Shown here one piece after another: positions 1 to 6,765 of a DNA stretch of 22,600 nt. Within the stretch, counting starts at the first letter, position 1; every line of letters starts with the position of its first letter. The notes below the pieces were generated by a model. It made no database searches, was not told where the DNA came from, and saw only the letters and a list, made by a program, of their open reading frames with translations. The translations under genes were made by a program, and so were the position numbers. Origin of the DNA: UBA9676 sp036522155 (GTDB lineage Bacteria > Actinomycetota > Actinomycetes > Streptosporangiales > Streptosporangiaceae); assembly GCA_036522155.1 (NCBI GenBank), contig DATDGI010000452.1:1-22600 (forward strand). The letters are read 5' to 3'.

Positions 1-1
1 G

Positions 2-178
2 CTGTGTGTGCACGGCGCCAGCCGGCCGCAGGCGCTGGCGCGGGCGGCGGAGGCGGTGGCCGCGTTCCGGATCGCCGGGCCGAAGACCAACCTGCCGTTC
101 CACGCCGACCTGCTGGCCAGCGAGGCGTTCGCCAGCGGCGAGTACGACACGTCCGTGGTGGCCGGGCTGCGGCCCTGA
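2..178 (+). CDS. Biotin carboxylase, C-terminal end (partial, starts before window)
   Basis: Only the last 58 residues are present. They read through KTNLPFHADLL and GEYDT, which resembles the end of the biotin carboxylase C-terminal domain (the KTN...L...F..G.YDT pattern of AccC-type enzymes). This family uses ATP and bicarbonate to carboxylate biotin on a carrier protein, the first half-reaction of acyl-CoA carboxylases. The protein stops directly after this domain, with no fused biotinyl domain, unlike the alpha chains of AccA3 type. The next gene, 69 nt downstream on the same strand, encodes a separate biotin carrier, so the two probably form a split carboxylase alpha unit. The substrate-specific carboxyltransferase cannot be inferred. 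The family call is fairly safe; the exact complex is inference. Confidence 0.8.
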   Translation: MCVHGASRPQALARAAEAVAAFRIAGPKTNLPFHADLLASEAFASGEYDTSVVAGLRP

Positions 179-247
179 CCGCGGTAGCAGCACAATTGAT
201 GGCGGCTGCCGGCCCGGTGTGGTGCCGGCCGACGAGAGGAGCCGTGG

Positions 248-460
248 GTGGCCGAAGTCCGCGCGGAAATGGTGGCGAACGTCTGGAAGGTGGTGGCCAC
301 CGAGGGGGACCAGGTCGAGGACGGCGACACCCTGGTCATCCTGGAGTCGATGAAGATGGAGATTCCGGTGCTGGCTGAGGGCTCTGGCACGCTGGCCAAG
401 CTGCACGTGAGCGAGGGGGACGTGATCCAGGAGGGCGACCTGATCGCGACGATCAGCTGA
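248..460 (+). CDS. Biotin carrier protein (BCCP / TB7.3-like), 70 aa
   Basis: This is a complete stand-alone biotinyl domain. The biotinylation motif ESMKMEIP is present, with Lys36 as the expected biotin attachment site for the BirA ligase, and the barrel ends in the typical GDLIATIS. Length and sequence resemble the 71-residue biotinylated protein TB7.3 (Rv3221c) of M. tuberculosis, from memory. The GTG start at 248 is preceded by a GAGAGGA ribosome binding site about 7 nt upstream; the GTG at 244 is out of frame. The upstream gene ends in a biotin carboxylase lacking its own carrier domain, so this protein probably shuttles carboxybiotin for it. A lipoyl domain is less likely because MKM is the biotin-type motif. 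Confidence 0.93.
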   Translation: MAEVRAEMVANVWKVVATEGDQVEDGDTLVILESMKMEIPVLAEGSGTLAKLHVSEGDVIQEGDLIATIS

Positions 461-490
461 CCGGGCCGTCCCGGGCCGTCCCGGGCCGGG
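461..490. repeat. Three tandem decamers between convergent genes
   Basis: Two exact copies of CCGGGCCGTC (461-470, 471-480) are followed by a degenerate third, CCGGGCCGGG. They fill the gap between the carrier gene (+) and the bsaP-like gene (-). The GC-rich self-complementary cores could fold and act as a bidirectional terminator, but there is no U-tract. Confidence 0.6.
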
Positions 491-496
491 CCGGGA

Positions 497-691
497 TCAG
501 GGCCGGCTGGTGGTGAGGCCGTGCCGGGAGCAGCGGCTGGACCAGCCGTCCGGGGTCACCTTGACCACCATCCGGCGGCCGCACCGCGGGCAGTAGCGCG
601 GCGGCTCAAGCACCCGGGCCGCCTGGCAGGCCTCGTGGTCACTGGACGCCGCGAGCGGCCGCCCACAGCGATCACAGTGACGCGGTTCCAT
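497..691 (-). CDS. bsaP: Biotin synthase auxiliary protein-like (BsaP), 64 aa Cys-rich
   Basis: This small protein has two metal-knuckle-like halves. The first is C6-x2-C9 ... H19-x2-C22 and the second is C34-x2-C37 ... C54-x2-H57. The second half, PPRYCPRCGRRMVVKVTPDG followed by W..RCSRHG, matches what I recall of the actinobacterial BsaP family (Rv1590 type). These proteins are encoded next to bioB in mycobacteria and are needed for biotin synthase activity, probably through its iron-sulfur cluster. Here it is not adjacent to bioB: the bioB gene lies about 4.2 kb away on the same strand. The ATG at 691 is 11 nt after the stop of the HxlR gene, so the two may be co-transcribed, though no strong ribosome binding site is visible. 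The alternative is a generic zinc-ribbon protein. Confidence 0.75.
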   Translation of the reverse strand: MEPRHCDRCGRPLAASSDHEACQAARVLEPPRYCPRCGRRMVVKVTPDGWSSRCSRHGLTTSRP

Positions 692-702
692 CGCGCGCCA
701 GC

Positions 703-1362
703 TTAGCCAGCGCGCGCGGGCACGGCCGGGACGTCGAACAGGCGCGGGAAGCGCCCGGCGGCGCGGCGGTCGCCGCTGATGATCAGCCGGCCGTCCTGCT
801 CGGCCGCGCTCACCGGCTCGCGGCCGAAGGCCACAGCACGCAGCGTGGCCGCGTCGGTCTCCAGGGTCGCGGTGAGCTCACCGGCGCGGCCGCGGGCGAT
901 CGTGATGGACGGCCCGGCCACGGTGAGGGTGAACCACTGGCCGTTCACCCGCAGCCCATAGCTGGCGTCGCCGGCCCCGCTGGGACGGAAGACGGTCCGC
1001 AGGGCGAACAGCAGCGCGCTGACACTCAGCTCACTGGTCGCCGTCACCGGCTGCTGGCTGCCCCAGCGGGCCAGTTCCAGCAGCACCGGTTCCAGCGCCC
1101 GGCCGCGGGCGGTGAGCTCGTACACGCCCACGCTGGCCGGCGGGTCGAGCAGGCTGGGCCGGACGATGCCGGCCGCCGCCAGCTCACGCAGGCGCTGGGC
1201 GAGCACGTTGGGGCTGACCCCGGGCAGGCCGGTGCGCAACTGCGAGAACCGCTGCGGCCCGAAGATCAGCTCGCGGACGATCAGCAGTGCCCACCGGTCG
1301 CCGGCGGCGTCCAGCGCCCGGGCGATGCCGCACGGGTCGTGGTAGCTGCGGGCGGCGGTCAT
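703..1362 (-). CDS. HxlR-family transcriptional regulator with C-terminal SCP2-like domain
   Basis: The N-terminal winged helix (about residues 8-105) carries HxlR hallmarks: DPCGIARALD with Cys11, DRWALLIVRELIFGPQRFSQL, and the recognition segment VSPNVLAQRLRELAAAGIV. The C-terminal half (about 110-205) looks like an SCP2/sterol-carrier-like ligand domain, common in actinobacterial HxlR proteins. I chose the ATG at 1362 (219 aa) over the in-frame TTG at 1380. A -10-like TACACT ends 7 nt before that ATG with a 17-nt-spaced -35-like element, which suggests a leaderless message. The gene is divergent from the hydrolase/SMP-30 operon with overlapping promoters, so it is the likely regulator of that operon. 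The bsaP-like gene follows 11 nt downstream. The ligand is unknown; Cys11 could make it redox- or electrophile-responsive, which is inference. Confidence 0.88.
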   Translation of the reverse strand: MTAARSYHDPCGIARALDAAGDRWALLIVRELIFGPQRFSQLRTGLPGVSPNVLAQRLRELAAAGIVRPSLLDPPASVGVYELTARGRALEPVLLELARWGSQQPVTATSELSVSALLFALRTVFRPSGAGDASYGLRVNGQWFTLTVAGPSITIARGRAGELTATLETDAATLRAVAFGREPVSAAEQDGRLIISGDRRAAGRFPRLFDVPAVPARAG

Positions 1363-1369
1363 GGGCACC

Positions 1370-1398
1370 AGTGTAGCCAAACTGGTTGCTTTTTAGAA
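1370..1398 (-). promoter_or_regulatory. Putative leaderless promoter of the HxlR gene
   Basis: Read on the minus strand, TTCTAA (1398-1393) is followed after 17 nt by TACACT (1375-1370). The ATG at 1362 lies 7 nt further on, where transcription would begin. No ribosome binding site precedes the ATG, which fits a leaderless transcript. Confidence 0.45.
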
Positions 1399-1420
1399 GT
1401 GAATAGTCCTAATCTAGGAC
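1386..1420 (+). promoter_or_regulatory. Putative leaderless promoter and palindromic operator of the hydrolase operon
   Basis: TTGCTT (1386-1391) and TAATCT (1410-1415) are spaced by 18 nt, and the ATG of the hydrolase starts at 1422, 6 nt after the -10. The perfect inverted repeat GTCCTA-ATC-TAGGAC at 1406-1420 covers the -10 and ends one base before the ATG. This is the expected place for a repressor, most likely the divergent HxlR protein. Confidence 0.5.
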
Positions 1421-1421
1421 C

Positions 1422-2105
1422 ATGACGACCTTCACCCTGATCCCTGGTTCCGGCGGCACCGCCTGGTACTGGCACCGCGTCGTCCCCCTGCTGCAGGCGG
1501 CCGGGCACGAGGCCATCGCGGTCGACCTGCCGGGCGACGACAACACCGCCGGGCTGCCCGAGTACGCCGAGCTGGTCCTGGCCGCGGCCGGTGACCGGGA
1601 CGACGTGGTCCTGGTCGCGCAGTCGCTGGGCGGGTTCACCGCCCCGCTGGTCGCGGACAAGCTGCCGGTCCGCGGCATCACGTTCGTCAACGCGATGATC
1701 CCGGTCCCGGGCGAGACACCCGGCGCCTGGTGGGGCGACACCGGCTGGGAGCAGGCCCGCATCGAGGCGGCCCAGGCCGGCGGCTACGGCACCGACCTTG
1801 ACCTGCCCGTCTACTTCCTGCACGACGTCCCGCCCGAGGTCGCGGCGGCCGGCGAGCCCTACCAGCGGCCCGAGGCGGACGCCGTGTTTGCGTCGGTGTG
1901 CGATTTCGGCCGCTGGCCGGCCGTGCCGGTGCGCGCGGTGGCCGGGGCCGGTGACCGGTTCTTCCCGGCCGGCTTCCAGCGCGCGCTGGCCAGAGACCGG
2001 CTGGGCATCGAGGCCGACGTGCTGCCCGGCGGCCACCTGATCGCCCTGTCGCAGCCGGACCGGCTCGCGGCCTACCTGCTTGGCGCTGACGGGGGACGGC
2101 CATGA
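1422..2105 (+). CDS. Alpha/beta-fold hydrolase, 227 aa
   Basis: The protein has the N-terminal beta-strand and oxyanion region of small actinobacterial hydrolases (LIPGSGGTAWYWHRVVPLLQ), the nucleophile elbow VAQSLGGF with Ser67, a later acid at AGAGDRFF and a C-terminal His in GGHLIALSQPD. The elbow has Ala in place of the first Gly of GxSxG. No signal peptide is seen, so it is probably cytosolic. Its stop overlaps the start of the SMP-30 gene by 4 bp (ATGA), so the two are translationally coupled. Together they could open an ester and then a lactone in a small catabolic step controlled by the divergent HxlR regulator; the substrate is not visible. The start is the ATG directly behind a leaderless-type promoter. 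Confidence 0.88.
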   Translation: MTTFTLIPGSGGTAWYWHRVVPLLQAAGHEAIAVDLPGDDNTAGLPEYAELVLAAAGDRDDVVLVAQSLGGFTAPLVADKLPVRGITFVNAMIPVPGETPGAWWGDTGWEQARIEAAQAGGYGTDLDLPVYFLHDVPPEVAAAGEPYQRPEADAVFASVCDFGRWPAVPVRAVAGAGDRFFPAGFQRALARDRLGIEADVLPGGHLIALSQPDRLAAYLLGADGGRP

Positions 2106-2911
2106 CCAAACCCCAGATCATGCTCGACGGACTGGCGTTCGGCGAGTCGCCCCGCTGGCATGAGGGCCGGCTGTGGTTCTGCAACTGGGGGACCCAGGAG
2201 GTGATCGCGCTCGGCCCGGACGGGGCCGCCGAGGTCGTCACCCGGATCCCGACCACCATCCCGTACTCGATCGACTGGCTGCCCGACGGCCGGATGCTGG
2301 CCGTGTCCGGCCAGGAGGCGCTGGTCCTGCGGCGCGAGCCGGACGGGTCGCTGGTGACCCATGCCGACCTGAGCGCCATCGATTCTGTGTTCAACGAGAT
2401 CGTGGTGGACGGCCGGGGCAACGCCTACGTCAACGGCTCTGTCATCGCGCTGGTGACGGCGGATGGCACGGCCCGGCCAGTGGCCGACGGCCTTGAGTTC
2501 GGCAACGGGATGGCGGTGACGCCGGACAACTCGACCCTGATCGTGGCCGAGTCGCACGGCAACCGGCTGACCGCGTTCGACATCGGCCCCGGCGGCGGGC
2601 TGTCCGGGCGGCGGGTGTGGGCCGATCTGCCGGGCGGCTTCCCCGACGGCATCTGCCTGGACGCCGACGGTGCCGTCTGGTACGGGGACGTGCCAAATAA
2701 GCAATGCGTCCGGGTCGCCGAAGGCGGCCGGGTGCTGCAGACGGTCGCGCTGGACCGCGCCTGTTTTGCCTGCATGCTCGGCGGCCCGGAAGGGCGGACC
2801 CTGTTCCTGCTGGCCGCGGAGTGGCGCGGGATGGAGCACATGATGAGCCCGGGGCGGACCGGGCAGGTGCTGGCGGTGCGGGTGGCCTCCCAGCGCGCGG
2901 GCTGGCCGTGA
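2102..2911 (+). CDS. SMP-30/gluconolactonase-like beta-propeller hydrolase, 269 aa
   Basis: This is a six-bladed SGL/SMP-30 family protein. The four usual metal-site regions can be recognised: GESPRW with Glu15 near the start, FNEIVVDGRGNAYV, FGNGMAVTPDN, and FPDGICLDADGAVWYGD. Members hydrolyse sugar lactones or other lactones with a divalent metal. It is coupled to the alpha/beta hydrolase by an ATGA overlap, implying sequential ester/lactone chemistry. The length is usual for the family and no signal peptide is present. A strictosidine-synthase-like relative is possible, but the N-terminal GESPRW is typical of SGL. Confidence 0.9.
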   Translation: MTKPQIMLDGLAFGESPRWHEGRLWFCNWGTQEVIALGPDGAAEVVTRIPTTIPYSIDWLPDGRMLAVSGQEALVLRREPDGSLVTHADLSAIDSVFNEIVVDGRGNAYVNGSVIALVTADGTARPVADGLEFGNGMAVTPDNSTLIVAESHGNRLTAFDIGPGGGLSGRRVWADLPGGFPDGICLDADGAVWYGDVPNKQCVRVAEGGRVLQTVALDRACFACMLGGPEGRTLFLLAAEWRGMEHMMSPGRTGQVLAVRVASQRAGWP

Positions 2912-2938
2912 CACCATCCCGGGATCGTGCGGCTGAGG

Positions 2939-2995
2939 CCTCCTGACCTGCTCCCGGGGGAGGATGCGGGCCCAATCCTCCTGACCCGCTCCCGG
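2939..2995. repeat. Two 19-bp direct repeats between convergent genes
   Basis: CCTCCTGACCTGCTCCCGG at 2939-2957 recurs at 2977-2995 with one mismatch (T to C at the eleventh base), a 38-bp period. The pair fills most of the gap between the SMP-30 gene (+) and the thiamine diphosphate enzyme gene (-). The second copy ends one base before the stop codon of the latter. Confidence 0.8.
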
Positions 2996-2996
2996 C

Positions 2997-4754
2997 TCAG
3001 ATGCCGGTGGTCGAGCGCGGGTAGGCGACGGCCGGGTCGGTGATCACGTTGACCAGGTAGGGCACGCCGGAGGCGAGCGCGCGCTGCAGGGCCGGGGTGA
3101 TCTGGCCGGGCCGGGTGACGATCTCGCCGGCCCCGCCGAGGGCGCGGACCACCTCGTCGTAGCGGCACCGCGGCTGGAGGTCGGCCACCACGTCGTAGCC
3201 GTACAGGGCCTGCATGGGATGTTTCTCCAGGCCCCAGATGCCGTTGTTGCCGCAGACCATCACCACCGGCAGCCGGTGCCGCACCAGGGTGTCGGCGTCC
3301 ATCAGCGAGAAACCCGCCGCCCCGTCCCCCAGCAGCAGTACCACCTGCGCCGACGGCCGGGCGATCCGGGCGGCGATGGCGTAACCGAGCCCGGTGCCCA
3401 GGCAGCCGTATGGGCCCGGGTCCAGCCAGCCGCCGGGCTGACGGGGCTCGATGTACTTGCCCGCGTAGGAGACGAAGTCACCGCCGTCCCCGATCACCAC
3501 CGCGTCGTCATCGAGGAGGCGGGCCAGCTCGCCGTAGACGCGCATCGGGTGGATGGGGTCGGCGTCGCTGGCGAGGAGCGAGCCGTCGGCGGCCATCGCC
3601 CCGGCCCGGGCGGCCTGCAGCCGGGGCAGCCAGGATTCCGGCCAGCGATGGGCGGCCCGCACGCCGGCCCCGGCGGTGGCGCCGAGCGCCCCGGGCAGCA
3701 TGGTGAAGAACTCCGCCAGGTCACCCGCGGCCGAGGCGGCGAGCAGGTGATGGGTGGCGAGCTGGTCCGGGGCGTCGGCCACGTGCACGACCTGGGCGGC
3801 CGGCGCCCCGCCGCGGCCGCCGAACTCGCCGTAGCCCAGCCGGAAGTCCAGCGGCGTGCCGGCCACGATGACCAGGTCGGCCTCGGCGAACGCCACCGAC
3901 CTGGCCCGGGTGACCAGCAGGTCATGGCCGGCCGGCAAGATGCCGCGGCCCTGGCCGTTGGTGATCACGGGCAGCCGCAGTTCCTCGGCCGCGGCCCGGG
4001 CCGCCGTTTCCGCGCCGCCCAGCCACACGTCCGAGCCGAGCACGAGGACCGGGCGGCTGGCCCCGGCGAGCAGGGTGGCGATGGCCGCCACCGCGGCCAG
4101 GCCGGGACCGGGCCCGGCCGCGCCGGCGGAACCCGGCCCTGCGGTGGCCGGGCCGGGGCCATCGGCTGGCGCCTCGCCGAACAGCGCCTCCAGCGCGAAG
4201 TCGAGGAACACCGGTCCCCGGTGCGGGGTGGCGGCGAGCCGGAAGGCCTCGTCCACGGCCGCACCGGCCTGGCCGGCCGCGTGCCCGGTAAAGGCGCGCT
4301 TGGTCACCGGCGTGAGCAGTTGCGGATGGTCGATCTCCTGCAGGCTGCCCGAGCCCCAGCGGAAGTCGGGCGCCCGGCCCGCCAGCACCACCACCGGCGA
4401 GCCGTTGAAGTGCGCCGTGGTGATCGCGCTGATCCCGTTCGTCACACCCGGGCCGGCGGTCAGCACGGCCAGGCCCGGCCGCCTGGTCAGCCGGGCGGTC
4501 GCCTCGGCGGCGAACACCGCCGTCTGCTCGTGCCGGACGTCGACCAGCCGCATCGGCGGGCCGGCCTTGACCGCGCCGTCGTAGAGGGGGAACACGTGCC
4601 CGCCGGAGAGGGTGAACATCGTGGTCACCCCGTGCCGCTGGGCCGCCGCCACGGCCTGCGCGCCACCATGCCGGGCGGGCCCGCCGCCGCCAGGCCCGCC
4701 GGTGCCGCCGCTGGGCACCGCCGTTTGGCTGCCGCTGGGCCCGGGGCTTTCCAT
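2997..4754 (-). CDS. Thiamine diphosphate-dependent enzyme, acetolactate synthase-like (IlvG/IlvX type)
   Basis: All three modules of the acetolactate synthase/oxalyl-CoA decarboxylase superfamily are present. The N-terminal pyrimidine-binding domain has the catalytic glutamate in DVRHEQTAVFAAE, followed by GPGVTNGISAI. A central domain follows, and then a C-terminal diphosphate-binding domain with GDGAAGFSLMDADTL...VVMVCGNNGIWG. SLQEIDHPQLL and TLSGGHVFPLYDG closely recall the M. tuberculosis IlvG/IlvX proteins, which are acetolactate-synthase paralogues of unclear role. The start is uncertain: ATG 4754 (585 aa), ATG 4766 and GTG 4787 are in frame, none has a strong ribosome binding site, and the region before the conserved domain is a Gly/Pro-rich tail. 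It lies downstream of bioB on the same strand with a gap of about 110 nt. No small regulatory IlvN-type subunit is nearby, so a role in branched-chain synthesis is not assured. Confidence 0.85.
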   Translation of the reverse strand: MESPGPSGSQTAVPSGGTGGPGGGGPARHGGAQAVAAAQRHGVTTMFTLSGGHVFPLYDGAVKAGPPMRLVDVRHEQTAVFAAEATARLTRRPGLAVLTAGPGVTNGISAITTAHFNGSPVVVLAGRAPDFRWGSGSLQEIDHPQLLTPVTKRAFTGHAAGQAGAAVDEAFRLAATPHRGPVFLDFALEALFGEAPADGPGPATAGPGSAGAAGPGPGLAAVAAIATLLAGASRPVLVLGSDVWLGGAETAARAAAEELRLPVITNGQGRGILPAGHDLLVTRARSVAFAEADLVIVAGTPLDFRLGYGEFGGRGGAPAAQVVHVADAPDQLATHHLLAASAAGDLAEFFTMLPGALGATAGAGVRAAHRWPESWLPRLQAARAGAMAADGSLLASDADPIHPMRVYGELARLLDDDAVVIGDGGDFVSYAGKYIEPRQPGGWLDPGPYGCLGTGLGYAIAARIARPSAQVVLLLGDGAAGFSLMDADTLVRHRLPVVMVCGNNGIWGLEKHPMQALYGYDVVADLQPRCRYDEVVRALGGAGEIVTRPGQITPALQRALASGVPYLVNVITDPAVAYPRSTTGI

Positions 4755-4865
4755 GCCGCCGACCATAACCCACCCGGCGCGCGTCACCAGGACGCGGCTG
4801 GCGTCTGGGCGCCCGGCCGGATCGCCTCGGGTGCCGGCCGGGCCCGGTGGGGTGCCAGATGGAGG

Positions 4866-5864
4866 TCAGAGGGTGGCGGAGAGGGCCTTGATGGGCATCT
4901 TCAGGCGGCTGAGCAGTTCCAGATCGGCCCCGGCCGGGCGGCCGAGGGTGGTGAGGTAGTTGCCGACGATGATCGCGTTGATGCCGCCCAGCAGGCCGGC
5001 CTCGGTGCCCAGGTCGCCGAGGGTCAGCTCCCGCCCGCCCGCGTAACGCAGCACGGTGCGCGGCAGGGCCAGCCGGAAGGCGGCGATGGCGCGCAACGCG
5101 TCGGCGGCCGGCAGCAGCGGCCGGCCGGCCAGCGGCGTGCCCGGGCGCGGGTTGAGGAAGTTCAGCGGCACCTCGTCGGGCTGCACGGCGGCGAGCTGCC
5201 CGGCCAGCTCGGCCCGCTGCGCCAGCGTCTCACCCATGCCGACGATGCCACCGCAGCACAGTTCCATCCCCGCCGACTTCACCAGCTCACAGGTGGCCTG
5301 CCGGTCCTGCCAGCTATGGCTGGTCACCACCTGCCCGAAGAACGAGCGCGCGGTCTCCAGGTTGTGGTTGTAGCGGTGCACGCCCAGGGCCGCCAGCTGG
5401 CCGGCCTGCTCCGGGGTGAGGATGCCCAGCGAGCAGGCCACGTTGATGTCCACCTCGCGGGAGATGGCCCTGACCGCCTCGGCGACCTGTGACATCAGAG
5501 CCTCGCCCGGGCCGCGCACGGCCGCGACGATGCAGAATTCGGTGGCCCCGGTGGCCGCGGTCGCCCTCGCCGCCGCGACCAGTTCGGCGATGTCGAGCCA
5601 GGCCGCGCGGACCGGTGAGGAGAACCGGCCCGACTGGGAACAGAAGTGGCAGTCCTCCGGGCAGCCGCCGGTCTTCACCGACACGATGCCCTCCACCTCC
5701 ACCTCCGGCCCGCACCAGCGCATCCGCACCTCGTGAGCCAGGGACAGCGCTTCCGGCAGCCGGTCATCGGGCAGCTGCAGGCACTCAAGTACCTGCTCCT
5801 CGGCCAGCCCGGTGCCGCCGTCGAGGACCTGGCTGCGCGCCAGCGCGAGGATGTCGTCTGTCAC
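4866..5864 (-). CDS. bioB: Biotin synthase BioB, 332 aa
   Basis: This radical SAM enzyme inserts sulfur into dethiobiotin, the last step of biotin synthesis. The SAM-cluster motif is CPEDCHFC (Cys68, Cys72, Cys75). Candidate ligands of the second cluster are Cys111 in FCIVAAVRGP, Cys144 in NVACSLG, Cys203 or Cys204 in ELCCGGIVGMGE, and Arg273 in VLRYAGGRE. NFLNPRPGTPL and the YLTTLGR ending are also typical. Start: GTG at 5864, preceded by a strong GGAGGAG 5 nt upstream. It is followed on the same strand by the thiamine diphosphate enzyme and preceded by the DasR-like regulator. No other bio genes (bioA, bioD, bioF) occur in the window. A BsaP-like helper is encoded about 4.2 kb downstream. 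Confidence 0.97.
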   Translation of the reverse strand: MTDDILALARSQVLDGGTGLAEEQVLECLQLPDDRLPEALSLAHEVRMRWCGPEVEVEGIVSVKTGGCPEDCHFCSQSGRFSSPVRAAWLDIAELVAAARATAATGATEFCIVAAVRGPGEALMSQVAEAVRAISREVDINVACSLGILTPEQAGQLAALGVHRYNHNLETARSFFGQVVTSHSWQDRQATCELVKSAGMELCCGGIVGMGETLAQRAELAGQLAAVQPDEVPLNFLNPRPGTPLAGRPLLPAADALRAIAAFRLALPRTVLRYAGGRELTLGDLGTEAGLLGGINAIIVGNYLTTLGRPAGADLELLSRLKMPIKALSATL

Positions 5865-5869
5865 CTGAA

Positions 5870-5876
5870 CTCCTCC
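5870..5876 (-). promoter_or_regulatory. Strong ribosome binding site of bioB
   Basis: GGAGGAG on the minus strand, 5 nt before the GTG at 5864. It decides the bioB start. Confidence 0.8.
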
Positions 5877-5948
5877 ATCCGCCTCGGCCGCCCGGCGGCC
5901 ACCCGTCTGGCCGCGCCGGTGGAGGTGACGGGCAGGACGCCGATCGTG

Positions 5949-6740
5949 CTACTCCTGGTCCTGGCCGGCCCGGGTGCCGCGGTGCAGCCTGGTTACCAGC
6001 TTGTAGCGGTCCCCCCGGTAGCGCGACTGCGCCCACTCCACCGGCGTCCCAGTGGCGTCGAAGGCGTGCCGGGACAGCAGCAGCAGCGGCATGCCGACGT
6101 CGACCCGCAGCAGCGGCGCGTCCCTGGGGTCGGCGAGCACGGTCTCGATCGTCTCCTGGGCCTCGGCGATCTCGACACCGTAGTCGGTGGCGAGCGCCTC
6201 GTACAGGGAGGGATGGCGGTCCAGGTTGCGGCGCAGCCCGGGGAAGCGCTGCGCGGACAGGTGCGAGGCGTCCACCGACATCGGCTGCCCGTCGGCCAGC
6301 CGGAGCCGGTGGATGCGCAGTACCCGGCTGCCGGCCCGGATGCCGAGCAGGACGGCCAGCTCGTCGTCGGCCGCGATGTAGCTGGTGTCAAGCACGACCG
6401 TCTGCGGATTCAGCCCCTGCGCCCGCATCCCCTCGGTGTAGCTGGACAGCTCCAGCATCTGGGCGACCTTGGGCCGGGCCACGAACGTGCCCTTGCCCTG
6501 CATCCGGAGCAGCCGCCCCTCCACCACGAGCTCGGCCAGTGCCTGCCGGACGGTGGTGCGGGAGGTGCCATACCGCAGCGCGAGCTCGCGCTCGGGCGGG
6601 ACCGGGGTACCTGGCGTCATGGCCCGGGTCAGTTCCAGCAGCTGCCGCTTGACCGCGTAGTACTTGGGTATCCGCGCGCCCGGCTGGGCAGGCAGGGACC
6701 GCCCGCCGTCGGCGTCGGGGTGAGCTGGTTGGGCGGCCAC
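5949..6740 (-). CDS. GntR/HutC-family regulator, DasR-like, 263 aa
   Basis: The N-terminal winged helix (about residues 24-90) reads PKYYAVKRQLLELTR...PVPPERELALRYGTSRTTVRQALAEL, then LRMQGKGTFVA. The UTRA effector domain (about 105-250) includes YTEGMRAQG, HLSAQRFPGLRR, AEAQETIETVLA and the ending EWAQSRYRGDRYKLV. This resembles DasR of Streptomyces, from memory, the regulator of aminosugar and chitin use that responds to GlcN-6-P and GlcNAc-6-P. Start: GTG at 6740, because GGAAGGA sits 7 nt upstream; the open frame continues to 7088 but that part is antisense to pdtaS. No sugar or PTS genes are nearby. It precedes bioB on the same strand with an 84-nt gap, so control of bioB is possible but unproven. 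Confidence 0.9.
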   Translation of the reverse strand: MAAQPAHPDADGGRSLPAQPGARIPKYYAVKRQLLELTRAMTPGTPVPPERELALRYGTSRTTVRQALAELVVEGRLLRMQGKGTFVARPKVAQMLELSSYTEGMRAQGLNPQTVVLDTSYIAADDELAVLLGIRAGSRVLRIHRLRLADGQPMSVDASHLSAQRFPGLRRNLDRHPSLYEALATDYGVEIAEAQETIETVLADPRDAPLLRVDVGMPLLLLSRHAFDATGTPVEWAQSRYRGDRYKLVTRLHRGTRAGQDQE

Positions 6741-6765
6741 GGTCAGATCCTTCCCGCAAGGGACG

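Noticed and set aside
1378..1380. TTG at 1380 as the HxlR start
   Set aside because: It would lie upstream of the -10-like element, and an ATG six codons later sits at the predicted transcription start.
3219..5492. Very long plus-strand open frame (757 codons) opposite the thiamine diphosphate enzyme and bioB
   Set aside because: It is antisense to two clear genes, its composition is Gly/Arg/Ala/His-rich without domain motifs, and such frames arise by chance in GC-rich DNA.
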